Assembly (NCBI GenBank): GCA_965249955.1
Contig: OZ252261.1
Coordinates: 930,001-994,000, forward strand
Direction: 5' to 3'
Origin: SB11 sp965249955
Lineage (GTDB): Bacteria; Bacteroidota; Bacteroidia; UBA8524
Length of the DNA: 64,000 bases
Shown here: positions 19,085-28,138 of the stretch, piece by piece
How positions within the stretch are numbered: position 1 is the stretch's first letter
Layout of the letters: every line of letters starts with the position of its first letter
The notes under the pieces: model-generated
Seen by the model: only the letters and a program-made list of their open reading frames with translations
The model's database searches: none
Told to the model about the DNA's origin: nothing
Position numbers and translations under genes: made by a program

Positions 19085-20581
19085 TTAAAACTCAAGTTCA
19101 GTAATAACTGCTTTGCTTATAAATGCGTCAATATTGCCCAACCCGTTAAACTGATGCAAAGGCACAGTGCATATAATAAACCCTGTTTTGTTATCGCTTT
19201 TGCGAATACGTTTTGATATTAGGGTTGATATACCTTGCCAACGGCTTATTTTTGAATTTTTCTCATTGGTTATCAAACCATTATACAATACTTCGTATTT
19301 ATAATCTCCATTATCCAACGGAAGTTCAAACGGGCGAATACCTGTTAAAAAATTTGGGGTTGTAAGTATAGGCCAGCCGGCTTGTGTAGGCACAATCGAA
19401 TCGTTTTGCTGCATCAAAAAAGCATCTTTGCTGTTTACTGCCAAATAGTTTTTAATGGGTGTAAAATCTAAATAAGCAGGTGCAGTGGGCAAATTATCGT
19501 TGGCAGCACAAATTACCATCATTCTGCCTCCATCGGCAAAAAACAAACCTGATGATTTTTGCAATAGCCCTAAGCTAAAATCGGTATTATCACTAAACCA
19601 AAAAATACGTTTAAAAAACTTAAACACTTGCGCTTGCGCAAATGGATCGGGCGAAAGCTCGGTATAATTGCTTGCCACCTGCTCAGTAGCTTGCATTATA
19701 TCGTAAGGTTTTGCCAATACGGTGTTTAGCGATGTAGCGTAAAAGTTTTGTATGTTGGCTCGCAAAAACTGTGATTCGATGGCATTTACCACCAATATAT
19801 CGCTTTGCGGTTTGCGCACATATACCTTGCCTGTAACGGCAAAAGGCGATGTAGCCCCCACTTTATCAATAGCGCGTATATACAGCACATTGGTATCGTT
19901 TAGCAACAAACCGCTAATTGTTTGCCCCCATGTGTTTTGGCTGTTGCCCAAATATATATCGCAGGTGGTTGATGTGCCGCTAAGGTTTGTACCTACCAAC
20001 AATACATCGCGTATGGCGGGGGGTATTTTTACTTTTGCACCTGTGGTATCGTTCCAGCAAATTTCAAACGAATCTAAAGAAGCTATGCCGTCTAAATCAT
20101 CAGCACGCCACAAAAAACGAAGGGCTGGAAAGCTACGTATAGGGTTGCGTGAGGGTACTGATGTGGGCTGGTAAAAACTTACGGTTGGTGCTGTATTTTT
20201 TACAGGATAAAACAAACGGGCGGGGGTTGCATCACGCTCCCCATTATTATCAATAGCTCTAACTTCAAATTTAAAATCAAACGTATCGCTATTACCGGGT
20301 ATTATCAGTAAAAAAGTTGAATCTTGCTTTTTGGTGAATTGCCACGCACTATCGTTTATACGATACTCGTATCCATCTACATACCCATCAGCATCAGTGC
20401 CCCACCATTGTATTTTTACTTGCGATGCAAACCTATTATCGCCGGTGCGCGCAATAGTATCGGTAACCACAAAGGTATCGGGTAGGCGATTGGCTTTTTT
20501 GCTGCCGTCAAAATCTTTTTTACAAGCCGAAAAAGTGGCTATTGCCACAATAAAAAACAGGTATTTATACACGCTTTGCAT
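19085..20581 (-). CDS. Lipoprotein of unknown function with fibronectin-like repeats
   Basis: A 498-residue lipoprotein (signal about 19 residues, lipobox FSAC, then KKD). Two Ig/FnIII-like modules are suggested by WGTDADGYVDGYEYRIND with FEVRAIDNNGERD, and by WRADDLDGIASLDSFEICWND with YIRAIDKVG. The C-terminal half contains VYVRKPQSDILVVNAIE and an ICAANDNLP stretch, similar to Bacteroidota proteins of unknown role. It is cell-envelope located and transcribed ahead of purN. No enzyme motif was recognised. Confidence 0.7.
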   Translation of the reverse strand: MQSVYKYLFFIVAIATFSACKKDFDGSKKANRLPDTFVVTDTIARTGDNRFASQVKIQWWGTDADGYVDGYEYRINDSAWQFTKKQDSTFLLIIPGNSDTFDFKFEVRAIDNNGERDATPARLFYPVKNTAPTVSFYQPTSVPSRNPIRSFPALRFLWRADDLDGIASLDSFEICWNDTTGAKVKIPPAIRDVLLVGTNLSGTSTTCDIYLGNSQNTWGQTISGLLLNDTNVLYIRAIDKVGATSPFAVTGKVYVRKPQSDILVVNAIESQFLRANIQNFYATSLNTVLAKPYDIMQATEQVASNYTELSPDPFAQAQVFKFFKRIFWFSDNTDFSLGLLQKSSGLFFADGGRMMVICAANDNLPTAPAYLDFTPIKNYLAVNSKDAFLMQQNDSIVPTQAGWPILTTPNFLTGIRPFELPLDNGDYKYEVLYNGLITNEKNSKISRWQGISTLISKRIRKSDNKTGFIICTVPLHQFNGLGNIDAFISKAVITELEF

Positions 20582-20651
20582 GGTACTGCAAACTTACTTA
20601 TTTTATATATATGCTTGCGTTAATGCTTTGTTAGCTTTTTGAATAAAATTA

Positions 20652-20671
20652 AAGGGTACACTTATACCCTT
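20652..20671 (-). terminator. Weak terminator after rlmN
   Basis: Stem AAGGGTA / TACCCTT with a 6-base loop, followed on the minus strand by TAATTTTATT. It lies 28 bases past the rlmN stop. Confidence 0.4.
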
Positions 20672-20698
20672 ACCAACCGCTATATATAATTTAACAAA

Positions 20699-21745
20699 TT
20701 AATGCTTATTGGCCAATTGGCCGCAAGCGGCATCAATATCTTTTCCGCGACTGCGGCGTACGTTTACTATCATGCCTTTTTGCTCTAAAAAATTTTTAAA
20801 GGCATCTATTTTATCTCCCTTAGCATTTAGAAAATCGGCATTGCTAATGGGGTTATATTCAATCAGGTTTATTTTGCAGGGCACTTTTTTACCAAACAGC
20901 CAAAGCTCGTGTGCATCAATAATTTCATCATTAAAATTATTAAACACAATATACTCAAACGTAACACGGCTGCCAGTTTTCTCGTACCAATAGGCTAAAG
21001 CCTCGCCCAAAACCTCAAGGCTATTACTTTCGTTTATGGGCATTATTTGGTTGCGTTTTTCATCGTTGGCAGCGTGTAGCGAAAGTGCCAACTGAAAACG
21101 TGCACCATCATCAGCCATTTTTTTAATCATTTTGGCAACGCCTGCGGTTGATACGGTAATGCGTTGCGGCGACATTCCCAAACCTGTTGGTGAGGTAATG
21201 CGCTCTATCGATTGCATTACATTGGCATAGTTTAGCAAAGGCTCGCCCATACCCATATAAACTATATTGCTAAGAGGTATCTCGTAGTTTTGACGAGCTT
21301 GACGGGCAAGCAACACCACTTGGTCGTATATCTCATCAGCATTTAGGTTACGCTTTCTATCCATATAGCCCGTAGCACAAAACTTACACGTAAGGCTACA
21401 CCCCACTTGGCTGCTCACACAAGCCGTCATACGGTCGTGCGTTGGTATCAATACCCCCTCAATAATATTACCGTCGTACAACTTAAACGCACTTTTAATA
21501 GTACGGTCGTTACTGCGTTGCGTAGTTTCAACAACAACTGCATTAATGCAATAATTTTCTTCAAGCCACACCCTCAACTCTTTCGATAAGTTGGTCATCT
21601 CCTCAAAACTATGCGCACTTTTTTGCCAAAGCCACTCGTACACTTGTTTTGCCCTAAAAGGCTTTTCGCCTGCTTGCACCATGTGTTCTTGCAGTTGAGG
21701 CAGGCTAAGACTACGTATATCGGTTTTGGTATCAGTTGCTATCAC
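20699..21745 (-). CDS. rlmN: 23S rRNA (adenine2503-C2)-methyltransferase / tRNA A37 methyltransferase
   Basis: A radical-SAM enzyme that methylates C2 of A2503 in 23S rRNA and A37 in some tRNAs. The 348 residues include the CxxxCxxC iron-sulphur motif (VGCSLTCKFC), the GMGEPLLNY S-adenosylmethionine motif, VSTAGV, LSLHA, and the C-terminal catalytic cysteine in DAACGQL. The N-terminal accessory domain (RSLSLPQLQEHM ... FRAKQVYEWLW) is complete. The length is normal for the family. It is transcribed alone or with the genes downstream, and a weak hairpin separates it from the lipoprotein gene. Confidence 0.96.
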   Translation of the reverse strand: MIATDTKTDIRSLSLPQLQEHMVQAGEKPFRAKQVYEWLWQKSAHSFEEMTNLSKELRVWLEENYCINAVVVETTQRSNDRTIKSAFKLYDGNIIEGVLIPTHDRMTACVSSQVGCSLTCKFCATGYMDRKRNLNADEIYDQVVLLARQARQNYEIPLSNIVYMGMGEPLLNYANVMQSIERITSPTGLGMSPQRITVSTAGVAKMIKKMADDGARFQLALSLHAANDEKRNQIMPINESNSLEVLGEALAYWYEKTGSRVTFEYIVFNNFNDEIIDAHELWLFGKKVPCKINLIEYNPISNADFLNAKGDKIDAFKNFLEQKGMIVNVRRSRGKDIDAACGQLANKH

Positions 21746-21971
21746 ACCACAAAGATAGTGGTTTCATATTGTTATACATTTAGTGCGCTATTAGTAATCG
21801 TATTGTTAAAAAACATGAAACCCTAAATGATGAATGCAAAAAAGCATCGCTTTTTTTAAAACTAATAACCACCTTTAAAAACATTTTGCACCGATTTTTG
21901 CCTTTATTTGATAACAAATAGTAAGGCAATACTTTCTTTTTCACTAACTTTACACTTTAAGCGACTTTAAA

Positions 21972-22406
21972 ATGATTATGGTAAACGGCAGCGTTATCAG
22001 TATTATGCTGGTAGAAGATGATGAGGTTGATGTAATGAACCTGAAAAGGGCATTCAAAAAAAACAATATAAACAACCCATTGTATTTGGCAGAAAACGGA
22101 CTTGACGCTTTGGAAATATTGCGCAAATGCGGCACCGATGATATGCCCATGCCTAAAATTATTTTATTGGATTTAAATATGCCAAAAATGAATGGCATTG
22201 AGTTTTTAAAAGAATTACGAAAAGACGAAAAGCTCCACAGGTTGAGTGTTTTTGTTATGACTACCTCAAACAAAGACAACGACATTATTGAAGCTTATAA
22301 CCTTAATGTAGCAGGTTACATTCTTAAACCCCTATCAATGGATAAATTTATGAGTGCTGTTGCCGCATTAAGTAATTATTGGCAACTGATGGAGTTTCCC
22401 GCATAG
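21972..22406 (+). CDS. Single-domain response regulator (CheY/Rcp1-like)
   Basis: A 144-residue free receiver. The acidic pocket is VEDDEVD near residue 14, the phosphorylated aspartate is in ILLDLNMPKMNG, then VMTTS and the conserved lysine in GYILKPLSM. The DDMPMPKIILLDLNMPK layout is typical of the Rcp1-type receivers that partner PAS/phytochrome kinases. It lies 44 bases before the hybrid kinase, so the two probably form one signalling operon. An in-frame ATG at the third codon is an equally good start. Confidence 0.88.
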   Translation: MIMVNGSVISIMLVEDDEVDVMNLKRAFKKNNINNPLYLAENGLDALEILRKCGTDDMPMPKIILLDLNMPKMNGIEFLKELRKDEKLHRLSVFVMTTSNKDNDIIEAYNLNVAGYILKPLSMDKFMSAVAALSNYWQLMEFPA

Positions 22407-22450
22407 TTTTATATTGTTTAAATTATTAGCCACTACCCTAACCCATTCTT

Positions 22451-24772
22451 ATGCCCGATTCTATAAGAATACTTTTAGTTGAAGACGACGATATTGATAT
22501 TATAGCTTTTGAAAGAGCCGTAAAACGTGGAGGACTTAACTATGAAATAACCGTAAACCACAATGCCAATGAGGTATTTGATATGGTATCTAAAGAAAAA
22601 TTTACTTGTATTTTTTTAGATTACCTATTACCTGGCAGCGATGGACTTACGGTACTCAAAAAAATACGCAGCCTGGGCATACACACACCCGTAGTTGTAG
22701 TTACATCACAAGGCAATGAAAAAATTGCCGTTGAGATGATGAAAAACGGCGCGCTAGATTATATTACCAAAGAAGAAATAACTGCCGAACGTATAGCATC
22801 GCTAGTGCATACAGCTAATTTACTTCGCAAATCAGAAATTGAGATTGAACAAGCGCAAACATCATTGCGCGAAAGCCAACAATTATTGGCTAACATTTTT
22901 GATTCAAGCGGAGTTGGTATGTTACTTATTGATGCCAAAGGGCTTGTGCTGCGCGCCAACAAAGCATTTATCGATTTCACTAAGGTGTCGCACGATGCAA
23001 TTATAAACAACCCGTTTGATGATGTTTTTGGACAAAAGCTACTGGTTTCAGACTTATTGAGCCAACCCGACCAAAGCTATGAATTTAGTACAGCGGTTAA
23101 TGGCGAAACAAAGCATTTTTCAGTATCGTGCAACCTATTTAAGGCCGATGATAATAGCGAATACATTATTATCAATTTTTACGATATAACATCAAAAGTT
23201 AGCTACGAGAAGCAGATAGTTTATCAAAATACACGCATGGAAGCCCTTTTAGAGAGCACCAATAGTGTTATTTTTTCAATTGACCCTCAAAACAAAATAA
23301 CCGGCTTTAACAACGCTGCCCGTAAAATATTCAGAACCTTTTATGGTATGGATATTCGCGTGGGAATAGATGTTTATAAAATACCTTTTGATGAGGATAA
23401 CCGCTATATGATGCGCGAAAACTTTGAAAAAGCATTTAGCGGCAAGCGAGTTACAGCAGTGCACCGTATAAACAAACTGTATTTTGAAACCACCTTTAAC
23501 CCTATAAAGGCCGACGAAAAAAACACAATTGGAGTGTCGGTATTTTCGCAAGATATAACGCAAGAGAAAAACAACGAGTTGGGCTTGATTGAAGCCAAAA
23601 AAGAGGCTGAAGAACTGGCAAAAGCAAAAAGCCAATTCTTATCAAACATGAGCCACGAGATACGCACACCTATGAATGCCATTATTGGCCTTACTAATGT
23701 GCTTTTGGTTGATGGCCAACTAAACGATGTGCAAACAGAAAACCTGAATACGCTTAAGTTTTCGGCCGATAACCTGTTGGTGATTATTAACGATATACTT
23801 GATTTATCAAAAATAGAATCGGGCAAATTAACCTTTGAAGAAATTAGTTTCGATTGTAATAAAATAATTGGGCAAGTAACCAAAACCTTTGGTTTTCAAG
23901 TAAAAGACAAAAATGTTAAGATAAATAGCCTAATAGCCAAAAATTTACCTGAACAGCTGGTGGGCGACCCTTACCGTTTAACCCAAATACTAAACAACCT
24001 AGTTAGTAATGCCGTTAAATTTACCACCGAAGGCAGTGTAACCCTCAGTTCAAAATTTTTAAATAATGATGCTGACGGCAAAGCTTTAATAGAGTTTAAA
24101 GTTAGCGATACAGGTATTGGTATACCCAAAGAAAAACTAAACTCAATTTTTGAAAGTTTCACACAAGCCTATACCGATACTACCCGCAAATTTGGAGGCA
24201 CAGGTCTTGGCCTTGCCATTACCAAACAATTAATAGAAATACAAGGCGGCAGCATTGATGTAGATAGTGATTTGGGTAAGGGTACAACCTTTACCTTTAC
24301 AATACCTTTTAAAACAGACAGCACCAACCAACATAGCGTTACAGATATAAGTGCCATTAGCGAATCGCAACTTGAAGGCTTAAGCATTGCCGTAGCCGAA
24401 GACAACTTAGCCAATCAATTGGTTATTCGCCAAATACTATCGCGCTGGAAAATTAAAGTAACACTACTAAACAACGGACGTGAGGCTATAGAATACCTTG
24501 AAACTGAAACGCCCGATTTGTTATTTATGGATTTGCAAATGCCTGAAATGAATGGTTTTGATGCCATTGAGGCCATACGCAACCCTGATGGTAAAATATT
24601 AAACAAAGATTTACCGGTATTGGCACTTACTGCTGATGTTTTTCCTGAAACACGTGATAAAATATTTAGCAGTGGTATGAACGACTATTTGCTAAAACCA
24701 CTAAATGTAGAAGAGTTAAAAGAAAAACTGATACGCTATGCGGTGCTAAAAGAAAGCACTGTAGCCAAATAG
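22451..24772 (+). CDS. Hybrid histidine kinase: receiver - PAS - PAS - HisKA - HATPase - receiver
   Basis: A 773-residue soluble hybrid kinase. Receiver 1 covers about residues 5-125 (Asp57 in FLDYLLPGSDG). PAS domains cover about 145-255 and 265-380. HisKA has SNMSHEIRTPMNAI with His402, HATPase lies about 505-620 (NNLVSNAVKF, DTGIGIP, GGTGLGLAI), and receiver 2 about 640-765 (Asp694 in LFMDLQMPEMNG, terminal lysine in YLLKPL). All catalytic residues are present. A phosphorelay through an HPt is expected for this layout; the lone HPt at 3.4 kb is a candidate. The genes on both sides are consistent with a small signalling operon. Confidence 0.92.
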   Translation: MPDSIRILLVEDDDIDIIAFERAVKRGGLNYEITVNHNANEVFDMVSKEKFTCIFLDYLLPGSDGLTVLKKIRSLGIHTPVVVVTSQGNEKIAVEMMKNGALDYITKEEITAERIASLVHTANLLRKSEIEIEQAQTSLRESQQLLANIFDSSGVGMLLIDAKGLVLRANKAFIDFTKVSHDAIINNPFDDVFGQKLLVSDLLSQPDQSYEFSTAVNGETKHFSVSCNLFKADDNSEYIIINFYDITSKVSYEKQIVYQNTRMEALLESTNSVIFSIDPQNKITGFNNAARKIFRTFYGMDIRVGIDVYKIPFDEDNRYMMRENFEKAFSGKRVTAVHRINKLYFETTFNPIKADEKNTIGVSVFSQDITQEKNNELGLIEAKKEAEELAKAKSQFLSNMSHEIRTPMNAIIGLTNVLLVDGQLNDVQTENLNTLKFSADNLLVIINDILDLSKIESGKLTFEEISFDCNKIIGQVTKTFGFQVKDKNVKINSLIAKNLPEQLVGDPYRLTQILNNLVSNAVKFTTEGSVTLSSKFLNNDADGKALIEFKVSDTGIGIPKEKLNSIFESFTQAYTDTTRKFGGTGLGLAITKQLIEIQGGSIDVDSDLGKGTTFTFTIPFKTDSTNQHSVTDISAISESQLEGLSIAVAEDNLANQLVIRQILSRWKIKVTLLNNGREAIEYLETETPDLLFMDLQMPEMNGFDAIEAIRNPDGKILNKDLPVLALTADVFPETRDKIFSSGMNDYLLKPLNVEELKEKLIRYAVLKESTVAK

Positions 24773-24827
24773 CCATTATTTACCTTTACTTTCACTACAA
24801 GTATATAAAGCTATAATTTATACTACT

Positions 24828-25577
24828 ATGCCTGTAAAACGCATTTTTTTAGTCGCGATAACCTTTATTATAACTATGCCATCGGCCTTTTCTCAATCGA
24901 TGAAAATTTTTGGTGGCCTTGGCTTTAGTGCTTCACGAGGCAGTTACAAAGGTCTTAATTTTGTTTTAGACAGATATAATCAAACACGTCAAGGTCAATC
25001 AGGTGCAGCAAATGTAAACACCTCTATGGGCAATATTCGCTTCTTATCAGGCGTAAGCTGGCAATTTGGGCTTTTGGTTCTTCCAGATGAGGATGAAGGC
25101 CTTTTGCTGTATACAGGCATTAACCGCATAGGCAGGGCTGGCAGCACATACGCCACGGTTACTAATATAAATGGAGGCACTGACCGCAGGGATGTACGTT
25201 TCACAGCCAACTCAGTAAATTTTGAACTGGGTTTAGGCGGCAGCTACGATTATTATATGGGTATGGTAGGTGGTAGCCTTGATTTAATCACAACAAAAGC
25301 CTACACCAAAATAAATGGTGGTGACTACAAAAACGTGATGAAAGATGATGCAATAGGTCTTAGCTTTTTTATTGATTTTAGTGTGTCAGTATCAGAATTT
25401 GTTGCCGTAGGCATAAAGCCCTACTGGCAATTGGTTATTATTGAAACTGATTTTACTGATTTAAACAGGGCGATAAACCCTGCCACTTATAGTAGAGATG
25501 ATTATAAGGATGCCACATCACCCACCAGCAATGTTGGCGCACAAGTGCAATTGCGCTTTATAGTTGGTGGCGGTTAA
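24828..25577 (+). CDS. Exported protein, probable small outer-membrane beta-barrel
   Basis: A 249-residue protein with a signal peptide (about 22 residues, ending AFSQ). The mature part alternates hydrophobic and polar residues in strands and is rich in Gly, Tyr and Asn turns (FGGLGFSASRGSYKG, FELGLGGSYDYYMGMVGG, VGAQVQLRFIVGG), as in small outer-membrane barrels. There is no T9SS tail. It follows the hybrid kinase by 55 bases on the same strand and could share its transcript. Function unknown. Confidence 0.6.
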   Translation: MPVKRIFLVAITFIITMPSAFSQSMKIFGGLGFSASRGSYKGLNFVLDRYNQTRQGQSGAANVNTSMGNIRFLSGVSWQFGLLVLPDEDEGLLLYTGINRIGRAGSTYATVTNINGGTDRRDVRFTANSVNFELGLGGSYDYYMGMVGGSLDLITTKAYTKINGGDYKNVMKDDAIGLSFFIDFSVSVSEFVAVGIKPYWQLVIIETDFTDLNRAINPATYSRDDYKDATSPTSNVGAQVQLRFIVGGG

Positions 25578-25634
25578 AAATTATAACCTGAATTCTAATT
25601 TTATAAAAGAAGCAGGAATGTGTGGGCAAGCCGC

Positions 25635-26813
25635 CTACACATTTTCTTTTTGAAACAGTGCGGGTATGGTTTTAAGTATTAATTTAATATCAAACCACAG
25701 CGAGTAGTTACGGGCATAATCATTATCCAATCCAATACGCTCCTCTTCGCTCATATCGCCTTTTTTACCACGCTTCATCACCTGCCATAAGCCTGTAATA
25801 CCTGCGGGAGCCATAAAACGAAGTGCAAACCTATCGGTAGTTAATTTTTCAGCCTCGTACAAAGGCAAAGGGCGGTTGCCCACAATACTCATATCGCCTT
25901 TAAGCACATTCCACAACTGGGGCAACTCATCAATACTGGTATTACGTATTATACGCCCCACTTTAGTAACACGTGGGTCGTTAGCAATTTTTATAAAAGT
26001 GCTACCGTCTTTTTGTACGCGGTATTTCTTATACTCGTCCTCCGTCATCACCTTATTATCAGCGTACAACAATAGCTTATCATTATCAATAGGAGCACTC
26101 TCACTGCTACTGCTTTTCTCTTCTTTCGTATTGCTTTGGTATTGGTTTAAGTGTTTTAAATCTTTTAGGCGAGCATCGGCATCAGTATACATACTCCTAA
26201 ACTTATAAAACCTAAAAATATTAAAACCTGTACCCACACGCAGCGAATAATAAAACACAGGGCCTTTTGATTCGAGCCTGATGGCCAAAGCCACCAATAA
26301 AAACAATGGCGAAAGCATTAGCAAAGCCATTGACGAAAACAGAATATCAAACAGCCTTTTATTCCAAGGCATCGAGTATTCGGGTATAGTATGCGCAGGG
26401 TCGGCCTGCATTGTTTTCGAGGGGGGGTTAGCGATAAGATAATCAGCACGGTGCACAAAAGCCTCATCAGTAGTTGCCCTATCAAAAATCTCGGCAATAC
26501 CGGCTTCAAGAGCTTCTTTGCGTATAGCAGGGGTAATTTTATCTACCACCACAGCCATAGGCACATCTACCAACTGGTGTGCAGCCCTAAGTTGCATTTG
26601 TAAACCCGCTGTATTGGGGCCATTAATGCTTCCGTACGATAGTATAAGTCCAAACTTTTCGTTGGGAGTAAGCCATTCAAAAAAAGTAAACCCATTTTTA
26701 AAAATCACCATTTCGTATTTACCCTTAAAACGGTTCATCACGTCCTCAGCATAAGAAGGATCGGGATGGATAAGGGCTATACGTGTGTGGGTAGTATTTG
26801 TTTCGGTACTCAT
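25635..26813 (-). CDS. Pseudo-receiver fused to a polyprenyl-phosphate sugar transferase
   Basis: A 392-residue fusion. Residues about 10-135 look like a response-regulator fold (TRIALIHPDPSYAEDV ... ALEAGIAEIFD), but the phospho-acceptor aspartate is missing (FGLILSYGSING). From about residue 148 comes a bacterial sugar transferase domain of the WcaJ/PglC type: a membrane helix (KRLFDILFSSMALLMLSPLF), GPVFYYSLRVG, FYKFRSM, SIDELPQLWNVLKGDMSIVG and RPLP. Between FRSM and the DPR motif is an unusual charged insert of about 60 residues. Such enzymes move a sugar phosphate onto undecaprenyl phosphate, the first step of exopolysaccharide or glycan synthesis. The gene overlaps the upstream CheY by four bases, implying coupled translation and control of glycan initiation by signalling. 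Confidence 0.88.
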   Translation of the reverse strand: MSTETNTTHTRIALIHPDPSYAEDVMNRFKGKYEMVIFKNGFTFFEWLTPNEKFGLILSYGSINGPNTAGLQMQLRAAHQLVDVPMAVVVDKITPAIRKEALEAGIAEIFDRATTDEAFVHRADYLIANPPSKTMQADPAHTIPEYSMPWNKRLFDILFSSMALLMLSPLFLLVALAIRLESKGPVFYYSLRVGTGFNIFRFYKFRSMYTDADARLKDLKHLNQYQSNTKEEKSSSSESAPIDNDKLLLYADNKVMTEDEYKKYRVQKDGSTFIKIANDPRVTKVGRIIRNTSIDELPQLWNVLKGDMSIVGNRPLPLYEAEKLTTDRFALRFMAPAGITGLWQVMKRGKKGDMSEEERIGLDNDYARNYSLWFDIKLILKTIPALFQKENV

Positions 26814-27187
26814 TCTTTAATACGGCGAAAAATATTTTCTATACGTGCCTCTAACTCTTCGGGGTTAAAAGGTTTCACCATATAGTCGTCAGCACCAGCT
26901 TTAAGGCATTTAATTTTATCAGCAGTACTTTCGTTGCCTGATAGCATTACCAATGGTACATCTCTAAAAAAACCACTTGAGCGGATTTGGTGTATAAACT
27001 CATAGCCACTTATTTCAGGCATATTCATATCAGCAATAATTACATCAGGTATATTGCCCTGTTGCATCCATTCCAAAGCCTCTTTTGCATTGGTTTTTTG
27101 TATCACCTCGTACTTCTTGCCAAATACGTGGTTCAAAATCATCAAAATTGACTTCTCGTCGTCAACTGCTAATAATTTTTTCACCAT
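26810..27187 (-). CDS. Single-domain response regulator (CheY-like)
   Basis: A 125-residue receiver with a complete active site: VDDE near residue 9, phosphorylated Asp in VIIADMNMPEISG (about residue 53), SGN, and Lys in DDYMVKPFNPEEL. It is the first gene of a two-gene operon, ending in an ATGA overlap with the pseudo-receiver sugar transferase. No kinase is adjacent; the soluble kinases at 5-9 kb and 22-25 kb are possible sources of phosphate. It could bind the pseudo-receiver directly, as an inference from gene order. Confidence 0.9.
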   Translation of the reverse strand: MVKKLLAVDDEKSILMILNHVFGKKYEVIQKTNAKEALEWMQQGNIPDVIIADMNMPEISGYEFIHQIRSSGFFRDVPLVMLSGNESTADKIKCLKAGADDYMVKPFNPEELEARIENIFRRIKE

Positions 27188-27417
27188 TTAGGGTTTTATA
27201 CAGCGAAAGTAAAGAATTGAGTGCTAAATTAGTGTTTCCTATGAGTATAATTTTTAACATGGCTGTTTTATAGTGTATGCTGACAACACTAAAAAGCCGC
27301 ACAGAATAAATTTAAAACAATGTATTTCAACACTTTACATAAAAAACATAGTGTAAGATACACACAACTAAAAACACAATAATTTGTTTTGTTTTTTATA
27401 CCGACCTTTGATATAAG

Positions 27418-28035
27418 ATGTTTTTAACCATTCACCCCGATAATCCAAACGAACGTTTGATTGAAAAAGCTGCCGAAATTGTAGCCGACGGGGGCATAAT
27501 TATTTTTCCAACAGATAGTGTGTATGCACTTGGCTGTGATGCTTTTAACAACAAAGCGGTTGAGCGTGTGTGCCGCATATTGGGCAAAAAACCCGAAAAA
27601 GCAAACCTATCGCTAATCTGTAAAGATTTAAGCAACCTATCAGAGTTTACAACACCTATAAACACGGCTACTTTTAAGCTAATGCGCCGCGCTTTGCCGG
27701 GGCCTTTTACTTTTATTTTAAAAGCAAATAATAACGTACCCAAAATTTTTAAAACCAATAAAAAAACGGTGGGTATACGTGTGCCCGACAATGCCATTTG
27801 CCACGCCCTGCTCGAAAAACTAGAGCACCCTATGGTATCATCATCAATACATAGCGAGGATGAGATTTTGGATTATATTACCGACCCTGAAGAAATTTAC
27901 GAAAAATACCAAAAGCTGGTGGATGCTGTTATTGATGGCGGAACGGGCGACAATAAACCTTCTACGGTGGTAGATTGTATTGGTGCTGAACCCATTGTGA
28001 TACGTGAAGGCAAGGGCATATTAGACGAGTTTTAG
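27418..28035 (+). CDS. yciO: Sua5/YciO/YrdC-family protein, YciO type
   Basis: A 205-residue YrdC-fold protein. Its sequence follows the YciO branch along its whole length (IHPDNPNERLI, FPTDSVYALGCD, RVCRILGKKPEKANLSLICKDLSNLS, PGPFTFILKA, GIRVPDN, DAVIDGG, STVVDC, VIREGKG). TsaC/Sua5 enzymes make threonylcarbamoyl-AMP for the t6A base of tRNA. YciO proteins bind similar substrates, but their role is less certain. The gene stands alone between two convergent units and ends at a strong bidirectional terminator. Confidence 0.9.
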   Translation: MFLTIHPDNPNERLIEKAAEIVADGGIIIFPTDSVYALGCDAFNNKAVERVCRILGKKPEKANLSLICKDLSNLSEFTTPINTATFKLMRRALPGPFTFILKANNNVPKIFKTNKKTVGIRVPDNAICHALLEKLEHPMVSSSIHSEDEILDYITDPEEIYEKYQKLVDAVIDGGTGDNKPSTVVDCIGAEPIVIREGKGILDEF

Positions 28036-28070
28036 GCGTATAACATATTATCTGAAGCTTAAGATTAACA

Positions 28071-28106
28071 CAGTAAAAAAGGGGCTTAATAGCCCCTTTT
28101 TTACTG
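28071..28106. terminator. Strong bidirectional terminator
   Basis: A perfect 16-base stem (CAGTAAAAAAGGGGCT and complement) around a TAAT loop. It serves yciO and the convergent PKD-protein operon. A close copy of its core stands at 32,224-32,252. Confidence 0.9.
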
Positions 28107-28138
28107 TACCCTAATAGGGGTATGTTAAAAAATAATAA

